This document shows, piece by piece, positions 7,768-16,772 of a stretch of 64,000 nucleotides of DNA. The translations under genes were made by a program, and so were the position numbers. The stretch is taken from the NCBI GenBank assembly GCA_014804445.1, contig JAAUZU010000012.1, positions 190,191-254,190 on the forward strand, in the 5' to 3' direction. Numbering within the stretch: position 1 is the stretch's first letter; the number at the start of each line of letters is the position of its first letter. Below the pieces are notes generated by a model. The model made no database searches. It worked only from the letters and a program-made list of their open reading frames with translations, and had not been told where the DNA came from. Source of the DNA: Lachnospiraceae bacterium (GTDB lineage: Bacteria > Bacillota > Clostridia > Lachnospirales > Lachnospiraceae).

Positions 7768-7888
7768 CATCAGATATTGTTTTCCCCTACTGTATCTTCC
7801 TATCGCCCGCACTTATTCATTTCATGATAAGCTGCTTTTTAAATAAAAATTACATTTATATCATAACCCACACATATAATACTGTCAA

Positions 7889-9976
7889 CTACTCTTCTCC
7901 GCCGCTTACCTTATCCGCTCTCGCCGCTACTTCCTTTTCCTGTACATCGGAAGGCGCCTGCTCATAGCGGGCAAATTCGTAAGCATATTCGCCCCTGCCG
8001 CCTGTCATGGAGCGTAAATCCGTGCAGTATCCGTATAAACCGCTCATCGGAATATCGGCTTCAATAATCTGCCTGCCGCCGGGAATAGGTGTCATGCCAA
8101 GCACCCTGCCGCGGCGCTTATTCAAATCGCCCATGATATCGCCGGTGTAGGAATCAGGTACGGTTACTTTAAGGGAAGCAATCGGCTCTAACAATACCGG
8201 TGAAGCCTCCATAAAGCCCTTCTTGAACGCCTGAACCGTCGCCAGTTTAAATGCCATTTCCGAGGAGTCTACCGGATGGTAGGAACCATCGTATAAAACA
8301 GCCTTTACGCCGACAACCGGATAAGCCGCCATGGGGCCCTTTACCACGGAATCCTGCAGACCTTTTTCTACAGCCGGATAGTAGTTTTTCGGAACGGCAC
8401 CGCCCACTACTTCCTGCTCGAACACAAAGGGCGTTTCCAAATCTCCGGACGGTGAAAACCGCATTTTGACATGTCCGTACTGTCCGTGTCCGCCGGACTG
8501 TTTCTTGTATTTGTATTCCACGTCAGAATTTTTCCGAATGGTTTCCTTATAGGCAATCTTAGGTCTTTCCAGCTCTATCTCAACCTTATATTCATTCAGA
8601 AGCCTGCTGGCGATGATATCCAGATGCTGCTCACCCATACCATAAAGGAGTGTCTGCCTGTTTTCGGAATCATTTACCAGACGCAGGGTGGTATCCTCAT
8701 GGGTCAGCTTCTGCAGTGCCTGTGATATCTTATCCACATCGCCCTTATCCTTCGGTTTATATCTCATGTATGTATAAGGCTGGGAAATCTCCCACTTTCC
8801 GAACTTGATTGTCGTCGTTTTGGTGGAGAGGCTGTTGCCGGTTCTCGCCGCGGTCAGCTTCGCCAGCGCGCCCAAATCACCTGCGTGAAGCTCAGGCACC
8901 TCTACCGGCTTATTGCCCTGCATCACATACAGCTTACCAATCTTCTCCTCGATATCCCTGTCAACATTGTAAATCACGTCGTCCGTTTTCAGCACGCCGG
9001 AGTTTACCTTAATCAGGGAGTACTTGCCGATAAAAGGATCCACCATGGTCTTCCAGATGTATGCGGATTTTGCCTTGGCAAAGTCATAGTCGGCATTGTA
9101 TATTTCGTTGGTCTTCATGTTGATTCCCGCTATCTTGCGGTTCTCAGGGCTTGGCATATACTTCACAATATCGTCAAGCAGGGTATAAACGCCCTGACAC
9201 AGCGTATTGGAACCCATGCTGATCGGAACAATCGTACCATCGCAGACATTGGTACGCAGCGCTGCACGTATCTCCGCCTCCGAGAAGGTCTCTCCGCCAA
9301 AATAACGCTCCATCATCTCTTCGCTGGTCTCAGCAACCGCTTCCATCAGCGTATCCCTGCATATCTGCAAGTTTGCCTTATTATATTCCGGAATCTCGCA
9401 GGGAACCACTTCCTTGCCCTGCCATCTGTTACCGGTTTCTGCAATGACATTGACATAACCGACAAATTTTTCGTTTTCACGAATCGGCAGGTTAAAAGGC
9501 GCTATTTTCTTGCCGTACTTTTCCGTCATCTCCTCCACAACCTGTCTGAAGGATGCGTTATCCACGTCCATGTTGGTTACGTACACAAAGCGGGGCAGCT
9601 TATACTTATCGCAAAGCTCCCATGCCTTCTCCGTCCCCACTTCCATACCGGACTTTCCGTTTACTACAATAATGGCAGCGCCGGCTGCACTGATTGCTTC
9701 CTCTACCTCGCCCACAAAATCAAAATATCCCGGCGTGTCCAGAATATTGATTTTGCAGCCTTCCCACTCAATCGGTATCACAGAAGTCGAAATGGAAAAC
9801 TGACGCTTCTGCTCCTCTTTGCTGTAATCACTCAGGGTATTGCCGTCTGTCACCTTACCCATTCGGGAGGTGATTCCTGAAAGATACCCCATCGCTTCTG
9901 CCAGACTGGTCTTGCCGGAACCGCCGTGTCCCAGTAAAACCACATTTCGGATTTTGTCGGTTGTGTAAACTTTCAT
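7889..9976 (-). CDS. EF-G-like translational GTPase (EF-G paralogue)
   Basis: A 695-residue protein of normal EF-G length: GTPase domain (about 1-270), domain II, III, IV (around residues 480-600) and V. The P-loop is G-H-G-G-S-G-K-T. Two GTPase motifs depart from canonical EF-G: G3 is D-T-P-G-Y-F-D-F, with Tyr where EF-G has the catalytic His, and G4 reads T-N-M-D rather than N-K-x-D. These changes are known in the EF-G-2 branch found beside the housekeeping fusA. No str operon genes are nearby, which fits a paralogue. Its exact role (translation under stress, or ribosome recycling) cannot be told from sequence. Confidence 0.85.
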   Translation of the reverse strand: MKVYTTDKIRNVVLLGHGGSGKTSLAEAMGYLSGITSRMGKVTDGNTLSDYSKEEQKRQFSISTSVIPIEWEGCKINILDTPGYFDFVGEVEEAISAAGAAIIVVNGKSGMEVGTEKAWELCDKYKLPRFVYVTNMDVDNASFRQVVEEMTEKYGKKIAPFNLPIRENEKFVGYVNVIAETGNRWQGKEVVPCEIPEYNKANLQICRDTLMEAVAETSEEMMERYFGGETFSEAEIRAALRTNVCDGTIVPISMGSNTLCQGVYTLLDDIVKYMPSPENRKIAGINMKTNEIYNADYDFAKAKSAYIWKTMVDPFIGKYSLIKVNSGVLKTDDVIYNVDRDIEEKIGKLYVMQGNKPVEVPELHAGDLGALAKLTAARTGNSLSTKTTTIKFGKWEISQPYTYMRYKPKDKGDVDKISQALQKLTHEDTTLRLVNDSENRQTLLYGMGEQHLDIIASRLLNEYKVEIELERPKIAYKETIRKNSDVEYKYKKQSGGHGQYGHVKMRFSPSGDLETPFVFEQEVVGGAVPKNYYPAVEKGLQDSVVKGPMAAYPVVGVKAVLYDGSYHPVDSSEMAFKLATVQAFKKGFMEASPVLLEPIASLKVTVPDSYTGDIMGDLNKRRGRVLGMTPIPGGRQIIEADIPMSGLYGYCTDLRSMTGGRGEYAYEFARYEQAPSDVQEKEVAARADKVSGGEE

Positions 9977-10052
9977 AGATATTATGTCCTTTCTTTTCAG
10001 TTATTGGTATTTATGCCCGTGTCAATTCCTGTCATCAAAACACCATAGGTAT

Positions 10053-10081
10053 ATTTTACTAAATTTCCAGACATATTACAA
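10053..10081 (-). promoter_or_regulatory. probable promoter of the EF-G paralogue
   Basis: TTGTAA (10076-10081) and TAAAAT (10053-10058) on the minus strand are 17 bases apart, with about 75 bases of leader before the ATG at 9976. Confidence 0.45.
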
Positions 10082-10093
10082 GCTATATTCATC

Positions 10094-10146
10094 AACTTTC
10101 ACATTTTATTGTGTACATTGACTTTCACACTTCAACGTGTTAGAAT
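10094..10146 (+). promoter_or_regulatory. tyrA promoter with a pair of repeated operator-like sites
   Basis: TTGACT (10118-10123) and TAGAAT (10141-10146) are 17 bases apart. Two related 21-bp segments, 10094-10114 and 10120-10140, share ACTTTCACA and end in GTGT; each contains an inverted CACA/TGTG-type motif. The second fills the space between -35 and -10, and the first lies just upstream of the -35, as expected for a repressor. Confidence 0.6.
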
Positions 10147-10171
10147 ATCCCTGTTTAAAGGAGGTATCCAC

Positions 10172-11248
10172 ATGTCTACATTAACCTGTGGTTTTATCGG
10201 TCTTGGCTTAATCGGCGGTTCCATTGCCAAAGCTCTGAAGGAGGCGGAACCGTCCATAAGGATTATTGCATATGATATCAACAGGGAAAGCGTTCTTCTC
10301 GCCAGGCAGGAAGGTATCGCAGACATTGCGGCAGACGGCATCGACGAGAATTTTTCTGCCTGTGATTACCTGTTTTTGTGCGCGCCTGTCTCACACAATG
10401 ACGAAAATCTGTCCGCAATCAGGCGCATACTGTCTCCCGACTGTATTCTGACTGACGTGGGAAGCGTCAAAAGCACAACACACAAAGCGGTAGATGACGC
10501 CGGTCTCTCCCATCAGTTTATCGGCGGACACCCCATGGCGGGAAGCGAGCGCACCGGCTACCGGAATGCAAAGGCGCTGCTTTTAGAAAATGCCTATTAT
10601 ATTTTGACGCCCACGGAACAGACTTCACCGGAAAAGCTGTCCGCATACCGCGCTCTGGTAGAAAAAATGGGTGCTATTCCGCTGATACTGTCCCCCAATC
10701 AGCATGATTTTGTAACAGCCGGCATCTCACATCTGCCCCATGTAGTCGCTTCCAGCTTAGTCAATCTGGTAAAAGATACCGATTCTGCGGACGGCATCAT
10801 GAAACAGATTGCCGCAGGCGGTTTTAAAGATATTACACGGATTGCCTCTTCTTCGCCTGTTATGTGGCAGCAAATCTGTCTGACAAACGCGGAAAATATA
10901 TCCTGTCTCCTGAAAGCCTACATTGATACGCTGCTTGAGGCAAAGAAGGCACTGGATGAGCGGAACGCCGATGCGCTTTATTCTCTTTTTGACTCGGCGC
11001 GGATTTATCGGGAATCCTTTATCAACACTTCCAGCGGACCCATCAAACGCATTTTTGACATCCGTATTGATATTGACGATAAGCCGGGAGCCCTTTCTCG
11101 TGTTGTTTCCCTTCTGGCTTCCCATGATATCAACATAAAAAACATCGGTATTACACATAACAGAGAGTCAGAGGAAGGTGTGATGCGGATTGAATTTTAT
11201 GATGAAGCTTCACTACTTACTGCCAAAAAGCTTCTCGGCGCGGACTGA
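10172..11248 (+). CDS. tyrA: prephenate dehydrogenase with C-terminal ACT domain
   Basis: A 358-residue enzyme that oxidatively decarboxylates prephenate to 4-hydroxyphenylpyruvate in tyrosine synthesis. The NAD-binding fold opens with G-F-I-G-L-G-L-I-G-G; the family motif G-G-H-P-M-A-G-S-E lies near residue 124. An ACT domain (D-I-D-D-K-P-G-A-L-S-R, about residues 291-355) suggests feedback control by an amino acid, probably tyrosine. The ATG at 10172 follows AAAGGAGG; an upstream in-frame ATG overlaps the promoter. It is a single-gene transcript with its own promoter and terminator. Confidence 0.92.
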   Translation: MSTLTCGFIGLGLIGGSIAKALKEAEPSIRIIAYDINRESVLLARQEGIADIAADGIDENFSACDYLFLCAPVSHNDENLSAIRRILSPDCILTDVGSVKSTTHKAVDDAGLSHQFIGGHPMAGSERTGYRNAKALLLENAYYILTPTEQTSPEKLSAYRALVEKMGAIPLILSPNQHDFVTAGISHLPHVVASSLVNLVKDTDSADGIMKQIAAGGFKDITRIASSSPVMWQQICLTNAENISCLLKAYIDTLLEAKKALDERNADALYSLFDSARIYRESFINTSSGPIKRIFDIRIDIDDKPGALSRVVSLLASHDINIKNIGITHNRESEEGVMRIEFYDEASLLTAKKLLGAD

Positions 11249-11272
11249 CGCCAGTCCGGTTTCAGTACATAC

Positions 11273-11311
11273 AAAAAGCAGAAAAACGTTTCTCAGTTTT
11301 TCTGCTTTTTT
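11273..11311 (+). terminator. bidirectional terminator shared by tyrA and the VanZ-like gene
   Basis: AAAAAGCAGAAAAAC and GTTTTTCTGCTTTTT form a perfect 15-bp stem. The right arm encodes the last lysine-rich codons of the leftward VanZ-like gene (stop at 11293), so the terminator is partly coding. Confidence 0.85.
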
Positions 11312-11796
11312 ATTTTACGTTTCTCTGATAAATACAGCACCGACAGGCATAGGAACGCTCCCACTGCGCCGCCGCAGGTATCCAACAGCACATCGGTTGC
11401 ACTTGCCCATCTGCCCGGCACGAAATACTGGTGTATTTCATCAGCCGCCGCTGATAAAAACACCCACAAAACTGCCGCAAAATACCGCTTTGCTCCCTTT
11501 TCCATATGGCAGTACAGGATGCGGAATACCAATATGCCCATCACCGCATATTCAGCGAAATGAGCCATTTTACGCAAAGGATGCTCTATAGCCGCAACAA
11601 GTTCCGCGAGCTTTTCTGCTGCCAGATGCCCGCCTGTCAAAAAGTCCAGCAGCCAGACTCCCTTTTTTGACACCGACGTGCTGATGCCGCTTGACGTTTC
11701 CCCGTTCTGTGCCGAAAAAAGAAAAATCACGGCATACAGAAAAAGCAGCAATACTTTACATATGACTGCTTTTCCGCGCTTCTTTTTATTCTCCAT
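11293..11796 (-). CDS. VanZ-like family membrane protein
   Basis: A 167-residue protein with several membrane helices and the VanZ signature R-K-x-A-H-F-x-E-Y near residues 75-83. VanZ-like proteins are small membrane proteins; the founder gives low-level teicoplanin resistance, but most homologues have no known function. The ATG at 11796 overlaps the end of the PilZ gene by 11 bases, so translation is probably coupled. The C terminus is lysine-rich because it overlaps the terminator stem. Confidence 0.8.
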   Translation of the reverse strand: MENKKKRGKAVICKVLLLFLYAVIFLFSAQNGETSSGISTSVSKKGVWLLDFLTGGHLAAEKLAELVAAIEHPLRKMAHFAEYAVMGILVFRILYCHMEKGAKRYFAAVLWVFLSAAADEIHQYFVPGRWASATDVLLDTCGGAVGAFLCLSVLYLSEKRKIKKQKN

Positions 11797-12127
11797 CACT
11801 CAGTTCTTCCATCGTCTGGTACAAGGAAATACGCATGGCATCTATTTCAGGCATCCCGACAAAAATAGCGCCGTAGGCTATGGTATCTTCCTTCTTTTCT
11901 ATCCGTATGATTTCTATGATGGCATGAAGCACTTCCCTCGTCCAGATGGTCAGATATGCCTCATATACTGCGCCAATAGACAGCACCCTGTCACAGTTAA
12001 AGCCAACCCCTGATTTGGAGACATCCACAACTTCAATGTCTACCTCCTCCTCGGTCTCACCGCTTATCTGCTTCAGCACAATTTTAGACTGCAGCCTTGT
12101 TCTTTTGCTTTTTCTTCTTTCTTCCAA
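11786..12127 (-). CDS. PilZ-domain protein, probable c-di-GMP binder
   Basis: A 113-residue single-domain protein. It shows both PilZ signatures: an arginine-rich start (E-R-R-K-S-K-R-T-R, fitting RxxxR) and D-V-S-K-S-G (fitting D/N-x-S-x-x-G). Such proteins bind cyclic di-GMP and act on partner proteins. The TTG at 12127 has GGAAGG eight bases upstream; a GTG at 12136 lies directly against that site, so it is less likely. First gene of a two-gene transcript with the VanZ-like gene. Confidence 0.8.
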   Translation of the reverse strand: MEERRKSKRTRLQSKIVLKQISGETEEEVDIEVVDVSKSGVGFNCDRVLSIGAVYEAYLTIWTREVLHAIIEIIRIEKKEDTIAYGAIFVGMPEIDAMRISLYQTMEELSDGE

Positions 12128-12210
12128 AAAAATCACCTTCCCACATGTATTTTATAACCCTTTTGCGTGCTTCTATTCCGGCGAACACCCTCCATAAAAA
12201 CTCTACATTC

Positions 12211-12240
12211 ATTATATGGTAACCAATATTATGCTGTCAA
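12211..12240 (-). promoter_or_regulatory. promoter of the PilZ-VanZ operon
   Basis: TTGACA (12235-12240) and TATAAT (12211-12216) on the minus strand, both consensus, 18 bases apart. About 85 bases of leader follow. The remaining gap to the kinase gene holds a small ACGGCA/TGCCGT hairpin near 12255. Confidence 0.7.
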
Positions 12241-12291
12241 GAAAAAATAACACTCCTCACGGCAATGCCGTTTGTAAAATGCAAGACCGCT

Positions 12292-15200
12292 TTACCCGAG
12301 GAATTTTTTAAGTACAGATATAAAGATATCCATATCGATAGGCTTGGCTATATGGGCATTCATTCCATTCATCAATGCCGCTTCCTTATCCTCCTCCAAT
12401 GCATTCGCCGTCATTGCAATAATAGGCAGATCCTTCACATCATTTCTGGGCAGTCTGCGAATGGTTCTGGTGGCTTCATAGCCATCCATAATGGGCATCT
12501 GCACATCCATCAAAATCGCATCATAATAATTTTCTTCTGCCTTTTCCATGATGGCTACCGCATCGGTTCCGTCCGGTGCCGTGTCCACAAGGAAGCCTGC
12601 TTCTCCCAGAATCTCCTCCGCTATCTCACGGTTTAACTCATTGTCTTCCACCAAAAGAATGCGTTTTCCACTGAAATCCGCCAGCGTCCATTCCGGAATT
12701 TCTTCCTGTTTTTCCAACAGATTGTTAGCGGCAAGCAGCACTGTCTTTAAGTCGGACATAAACATCGGCTTTGCACAGAAAGCAGTCACTCCCGCAGCCT
12801 TTGCTTCCTCCGCAATATCCGTCCAGTCATATGCAGTCAAAATGATAATAGCCGCCTCATTGCCGACGGTTTCACGAATTTGTCTTGTGGTTTCCACTCC
12901 GCTGAGTCCCGGCATCTGCCAGTCAATAATATACGTATGGTAAGAATCTCCCTCCTTATAGGCACTTCCCGCGCGGTACACCGCTTCTCTGCCGGAAGTT
13001 GTCCACTCGGAGCGCAGGCCAATCTGCCTTAGCATCTTGCAGACGCTGTCGCAGGTGTTGAAATCGTCATCCACAACCAGTGCCCGCAGTCCCTCCAGTT
13101 CCTTAATCTGCTGCGCCGTTTTTTCCGTATCCTGCAGTTTTAACCCAAGCTCTACCGTAAACGTACTGCCCTTGCCCACCTCGCTTTCAACGCTGATGGT
13201 GCCGCCCATCATTTCCACAATATTTTTGGTAATCGCCATACCCAGGCCCGTCCCCTGAATCCCGCTCTGTGTCACAGTGGATTCCCGCTCAAAGGGCTCA
13301 AAAATATGTTCCACAAAATCCGGCGACATTCCGATGCCATTGTCCTTCACAATAAATGTATAATCACCATATCCGTGCCGGAATGTGGTCTTCTGCATAA
13401 TCCGAAAGGAAATCGTGCCGCCCGCCGGCGTATACTTCACCGCATTGCTCAGCAGATTGATAAATACCTGATTTAATTTCAAAGGATCTGCTATCACATC
13501 CTCATTGGCAACTTCAAAGGTATCGATAAATAATTCAAGCTGCTTTGCTTTTATCTGGGGCTGAATAATATTCACCAGATTGTGCATCTGTTCGGAAATA
13601 TTACATTCCTGCTCTTTTATCTGGACTTTTCCGCTCTCAATCCTGCTCATGTCAAGGATATCATTAATCAGGCTGAGAAGATGGTTGCTGGAAGAAAGAA
13701 CTTTCTGCAGGCAGTCCAGAACCTGTGCTTTGTTTTCAATATGGCTGACGGCAATCGTGGAAAATCCTATGATGGCGTTCATGGGCGTACGGATATCATG
13801 CGACATATTGGACAAAAACGTAGTCTTAGCCCTGTTTGCATGCTGTGCCTGCATCAACGCATCCTGAAGAGCCTGCGTCTGCTCCCTCTGTTTCCTTACC
13901 TGTTCCGTGATATCTCTCGATACCACCATAACCATGATATCACCTGTATTGTCTTCCCCATCCCCGGTCATAATAAAGGACTGACGCACGCACATCTGTT
14001 TCTGACCGGGAGCCTCTTCCCAATACTCGGCGATGACTTCCCTGTCACCCTGTTCAAAGAATCTGATTAAATTCTCCCTGTCTACAGTGGCAGCATAATT
14101 TTCCATGGATTCCGCCAGAACAAACTGCTTCCATTTGCCGAAATAATCTGACGCCCTGCACGGTGCTGTCAATCCCACCCGCTCAAGTAACGATATTTTC
14201 TGTCCGTCTATTGTCCTGATGATATCCTGCTCAATCCTATCCTGCGTTAAGTTAAACTCGAAGCTGCAGAGTGAATTGGACATAAGCGCTATCTGGTACT
14301 GCCTCTCCTTACGGTTTGCAAGAGACCTTTCTGCCTGTATATGCAGTTCTTTTTCTTTTAACTCTGTTACATTCTGACGGATAAATAAAACTTTGGAGAC
14401 CTTACCTCCCTTTCTTTCCAGACAGATCACATTCATGTGCTCCCATTCTGTGTATCCTTCCCGTATCACACAGCATTCATGCCGCAGGTCATTTTGTTTT
14501 GACATAGCCGTGATAATGGACTCTTTATCCATAAACTCAACAAGGCTCTGACGACCGCTTTCTTCCACATAAGAAGCCAGATATGCCACAAGTTCCTGAT
14601 ACTTTCCTCTTTCCGCAATTTCTGCGTCCTTAGGTTTTGTCCCTGCCAGATACTGATAGGTGTCCTCCTCAAAATCAACCATGGCAAACCGGGTAAACAG
14701 TGTGTTGACGCCGCTTATAATATACCCCATCTCCCGGTTTTCCGTCTCCAGATGTTTCCGTTTGTGCCCGCCACGAATCAGAATGATAACAATATAGACT
14801 GCAAACAGCACAATCAGCATGACTTCCAGTTGAATCCCCACAAGGTTTTCTTCTGCAACCATGCGCCGCGTCACATTTTGCGGAAATGTCTGTACAAAAA
14901 CATACTGATTCTGCGGCAGATAGGTGACGCAGATATTGTCCGTCTTACTGGAAGAAGCACATGCGAAAGCGCCTTCTCCTCCGTTATCAAATACCTGCCG
15001 GACCTGACCGGCAGCTTTTTTGTCAATCATGCCTGTTTCTGTCAACACATCAAGAAGAGGCTTTTCATAAACTGTACCGTCGGAGGTTGCAATCACTCTG
15101 CCGTCCGGCACACACAAAAATACCTGCGCTTCTTCTCCGAAATATGTCGTGGCAAGCATGCTTCTTAAATATTCCTCAGCCAGAAAGGCTCCGCGCAGTA

Positions 15201-15684
15201 CACCGATAATCTCGCCCTCAAAATAGACAGGCGCATAAAAACACACCATTGTCTCATCAAAAAAATGAGGTTCAAATACCACCTCAATACCGCTGTTTCC
15301 TTTGAGACCATCCATATAAAAGCCCCGCTCCGTCACATCGGAAATCCGTCCGTCGGAAGTATAGTCCATACCGTCAAGATCTGTGAACAAAATGGCATCA
15401 AACTGGGAGTTTTCTTCCATGATTGCAAGCATCTGCGCCGTAATGACAGGCTCCGTCAGCCCCTCCCCTGCAAAATACGCATAGGTCCTGATACGACCCA
15501 GCGCATTATTCAACTCCTCATCAATCTGCTCAGACTTCATTCGCGCGGAGTCAGCCGCATACTCTCTGTTCTGCTCCTCCGTCCGCCTGCTGTTCTGCGA
15601 CGTAAACCAGAAAAACAAAATAATCATGGCCGCTAAAAGAAAAGCGGCATAAATGATTTCCTGTAAAGATTTTTTCTTTTTCAT
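12292..15684 (-). CDS. hybrid sensor histidine kinase with two receiver domains
   Basis: A 1130-residue membrane protein. Helix at about 10-28, extracytoplasmic dCache-like sensor (about 30-285), second helix (about 288-308), then a cytoplasmic PAS-like region (about 320-610). HisKA follows with the phospho-acceptor site S-H-D-I-R-T-P-M-N (about 640), then HATPase with N-box L-L-S-N-A-V-K-Y and G-boxes D-N-G-I-G-M and G-T-G-L-G-M. Two receiver domains end the protein: one with I-I-D-W-Q-M-P, the other (about 1006-1130) with L-M-D-V-Q-M-P; both keep the acidic pocket, Thr/Ser and Lys. No HPt domain is present and no response regulator is adjacent, so the phosphate probably passes to an HPt protein elsewhere. 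Signal unknown. Confidence 0.9.
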   Translation of the reverse strand: MKKKKSLQEIIYAAFLLAAMIILFFWFTSQNSRRTEEQNREYAADSARMKSEQIDEELNNALGRIRTYAYFAGEGLTEPVITAQMLAIMEENSQFDAILFTDLDGMDYTSDGRISDVTERGFYMDGLKGNSGIEVVFEPHFFDETMVCFYAPVYFEGEIIGVLRGAFLAEEYLRSMLATTYFGEEAQVFLCVPDGRVIATSDGTVYEKPLLDVLTETGMIDKKAAGQVRQVFDNGGEGAFACASSSKTDNICVTYLPQNQYVFVQTFPQNVTRRMVAEENLVGIQLEVMLIVLFAVYIVIILIRGGHKRKHLETENREMGYIISGVNTLFTRFAMVDFEEDTYQYLAGTKPKDAEIAERGKYQELVAYLASYVEESGRQSLVEFMDKESIITAMSKQNDLRHECCVIREGYTEWEHMNVICLERKGGKVSKVLFIRQNVTELKEKELHIQAERSLANRKERQYQIALMSNSLCSFEFNLTQDRIEQDIIRTIDGQKISLLERVGLTAPCRASDYFGKWKQFVLAESMENYAATVDRENLIRFFEQGDREVIAEYWEEAPGQKQMCVRQSFIMTGDGEDNTGDIMVMVVSRDITEQVRKQREQTQALQDALMQAQHANRAKTTFLSNMSHDIRTPMNAIIGFSTIAVSHIENKAQVLDCLQKVLSSSNHLLSLINDILDMSRIESGKVQIKEQECNISEQMHNLVNIIQPQIKAKQLELFIDTFEVANEDVIADPLKLNQVFINLLSNAVKYTPAGGTISFRIMQKTTFRHGYGDYTFIVKDNGIGMSPDFVEHIFEPFERESTVTQSGIQGTGLGMAITKNIVEMMGGTISVESEVGKGSTFTVELGLKLQDTEKTAQQIKELEGLRALVVDDDFNTCDSVCKMLRQIGLRSEWTTSGREAVYRAGSAYKEGDSYHTYIIDWQMPGLSGVETTRQIRETVGNEAAIIILTAYDWTDIAEEAKAAGVTAFCAKPMFMSDLKTVLLAANNLLEKQEEIPEWTLADFSGKRILLVEDNELNREIAEEILGEAGFLVDTAPDGTDAVAIMEKAEENYYDAILMDVQMPIMDGYEATRTIRRLPRNDVKDLPIIAMTANALEEDKEAALMNGMNAHIAKPIDMDIFISVLKKFLG

Positions 15685-15737
15685 AGGTGGTTCCTCATAT
15701 ATCTCCTATTAACGCGCCCCGCAAAAGGGCGCGCCGT

Positions 15738-16772
15738 CTATATCACTAACATAGCATCTCCGAAAGAAAAAAATCTGTAGTTTTCCCTAACGGCCTCTGC
15801 ATAAGCCGCCAGCACCTTTTCCCGGCCAGCCAGCGCAGAAACCAGCATAACCAGCGTGGATTCCGGCAGATGAAAATTGGTAATCAGCGCATCCAGCACC
15901 TTAAAACGATACCCGGGATAAATAAAAATCTCCGTATTGCCGCAGCCTGCGCTGACCCTGCCGTCCTCCCCTGCCGCACTTTCCACCGTCCGGCAGCTTG
16001 TAGTGCCAACACATACAATCCGCCCGCCTTCTGCTTTGGTAAGATTTATTTTCTCCGCCGCCTCTTCGCTGACCTCATAATACTCAGAATGCATGTGATG
16101 CTCTAAAATATTATCCGTCTTAACGGGCCGGAAGGTGCCAAGTCCGACATGCAGGGTAACATAAGCTGTCTTTACCCCCATGCTTTCTATTTGCTGTAAC
16201 AGCTCCGCCGTAAAATGCAGTCCTGCCGTTGGCGCCGCCGCACTGCCGTCATACTTTGCATAAACAGTCTGATAGCGGTTTTTATCTGTAAGCTTATGCG
16301 TAATGTACGGCGGAAGCGGCATCTCGCCCAGCTTATCCAGCACTTCTTCAAAAATCCCCTCATAAGAAAACCGAATCAGACGATTTCCCTCTTCCACCGT
16401 TTCTAAAACCTCTGCCTTTAAAACGCCTTCCCCAAAAACCAGTTTTGTGCCCGGTCTGCATTTTTTTCCGGGCTTTACCAGCGTTTCCCAGACATCCTTT
16501 TCCCTGCGCTTTAACAGCAATACCTCCACCGCTGCACCGGTGTCTTCTTTTTTTCCGATCAGCCTTGCGGGAATGACCTTGGTATTATTGAGCACAAGGC
16601 AGTCCCCGGGCTTCAGGTATTGTGTAATATCTTTGAAGATACGATGCGCCGTCTCACCGCTGTCCTTATGCAGAACCAGAAGCCTTGAAGCGGAACGGTC
16701 TGCAAGCGGATCCTGTGCTATCAGTTCTTCGGGCAGTTCAAAAAAAAAGTCTGATTTTTTCAATGCTGTCAT
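15738..16772 (-). CDS. queA: S-adenosylmethionine:tRNA ribosyltransferase-isomerase
   Basis: A 344-residue enzyme (usual length about 340-350) that moves the ribosyl part of SAM onto preQ1 in tRNA to make epoxyqueuosine. Conserved stretches seen are [13 protein letters not shown] near residue 58, A-P-T-A-G-L-H-F-T near 180, and the ending R-F-F-S-F-G-D-A-M. The start overlaps the aminopeptidase stop as ATGA, so translation is coupled. No tgt is seen next to it. Confidence 0.95.
   Translation of the reverse strand: MTALKKSDFFFELPEELIAQDPLADRSASRLLVLHKDSGETAHRIFKDITQYLKPGDCLVLNNTKVIPARLIGKKEDTGAAVEVLLLKRREKDVWETLVKPGKKCRPGTKLVFGEGVLKAEVLETVEEGNRLIRFSYEGIFEEVLDKLGEMPLPPYITHKLTDKNRYQTVYAKYDGSAAAPTAGLHFTAELLQQIESMGVKTAYVTLHVGLGTFRPVKTDNILEHHMHSEYYEVSEEAAEKINLTKAEGGRIVCVGTTSCRTVESAAGEDGRVSAGCGNTEIFIYPGYRFKVLDALITNFHLPESTLVMLVSALAGREKVLAAYAEAVRENYRFFSFGDAMLVI

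Noticed and set aside
8885..9880. 331-codon plus-strand open frame inside the EF-G paralogue
   Set aside because: It lies wholly antisense to a gene with clear EF-G motifs, has no family motifs and no ribosome site of note.
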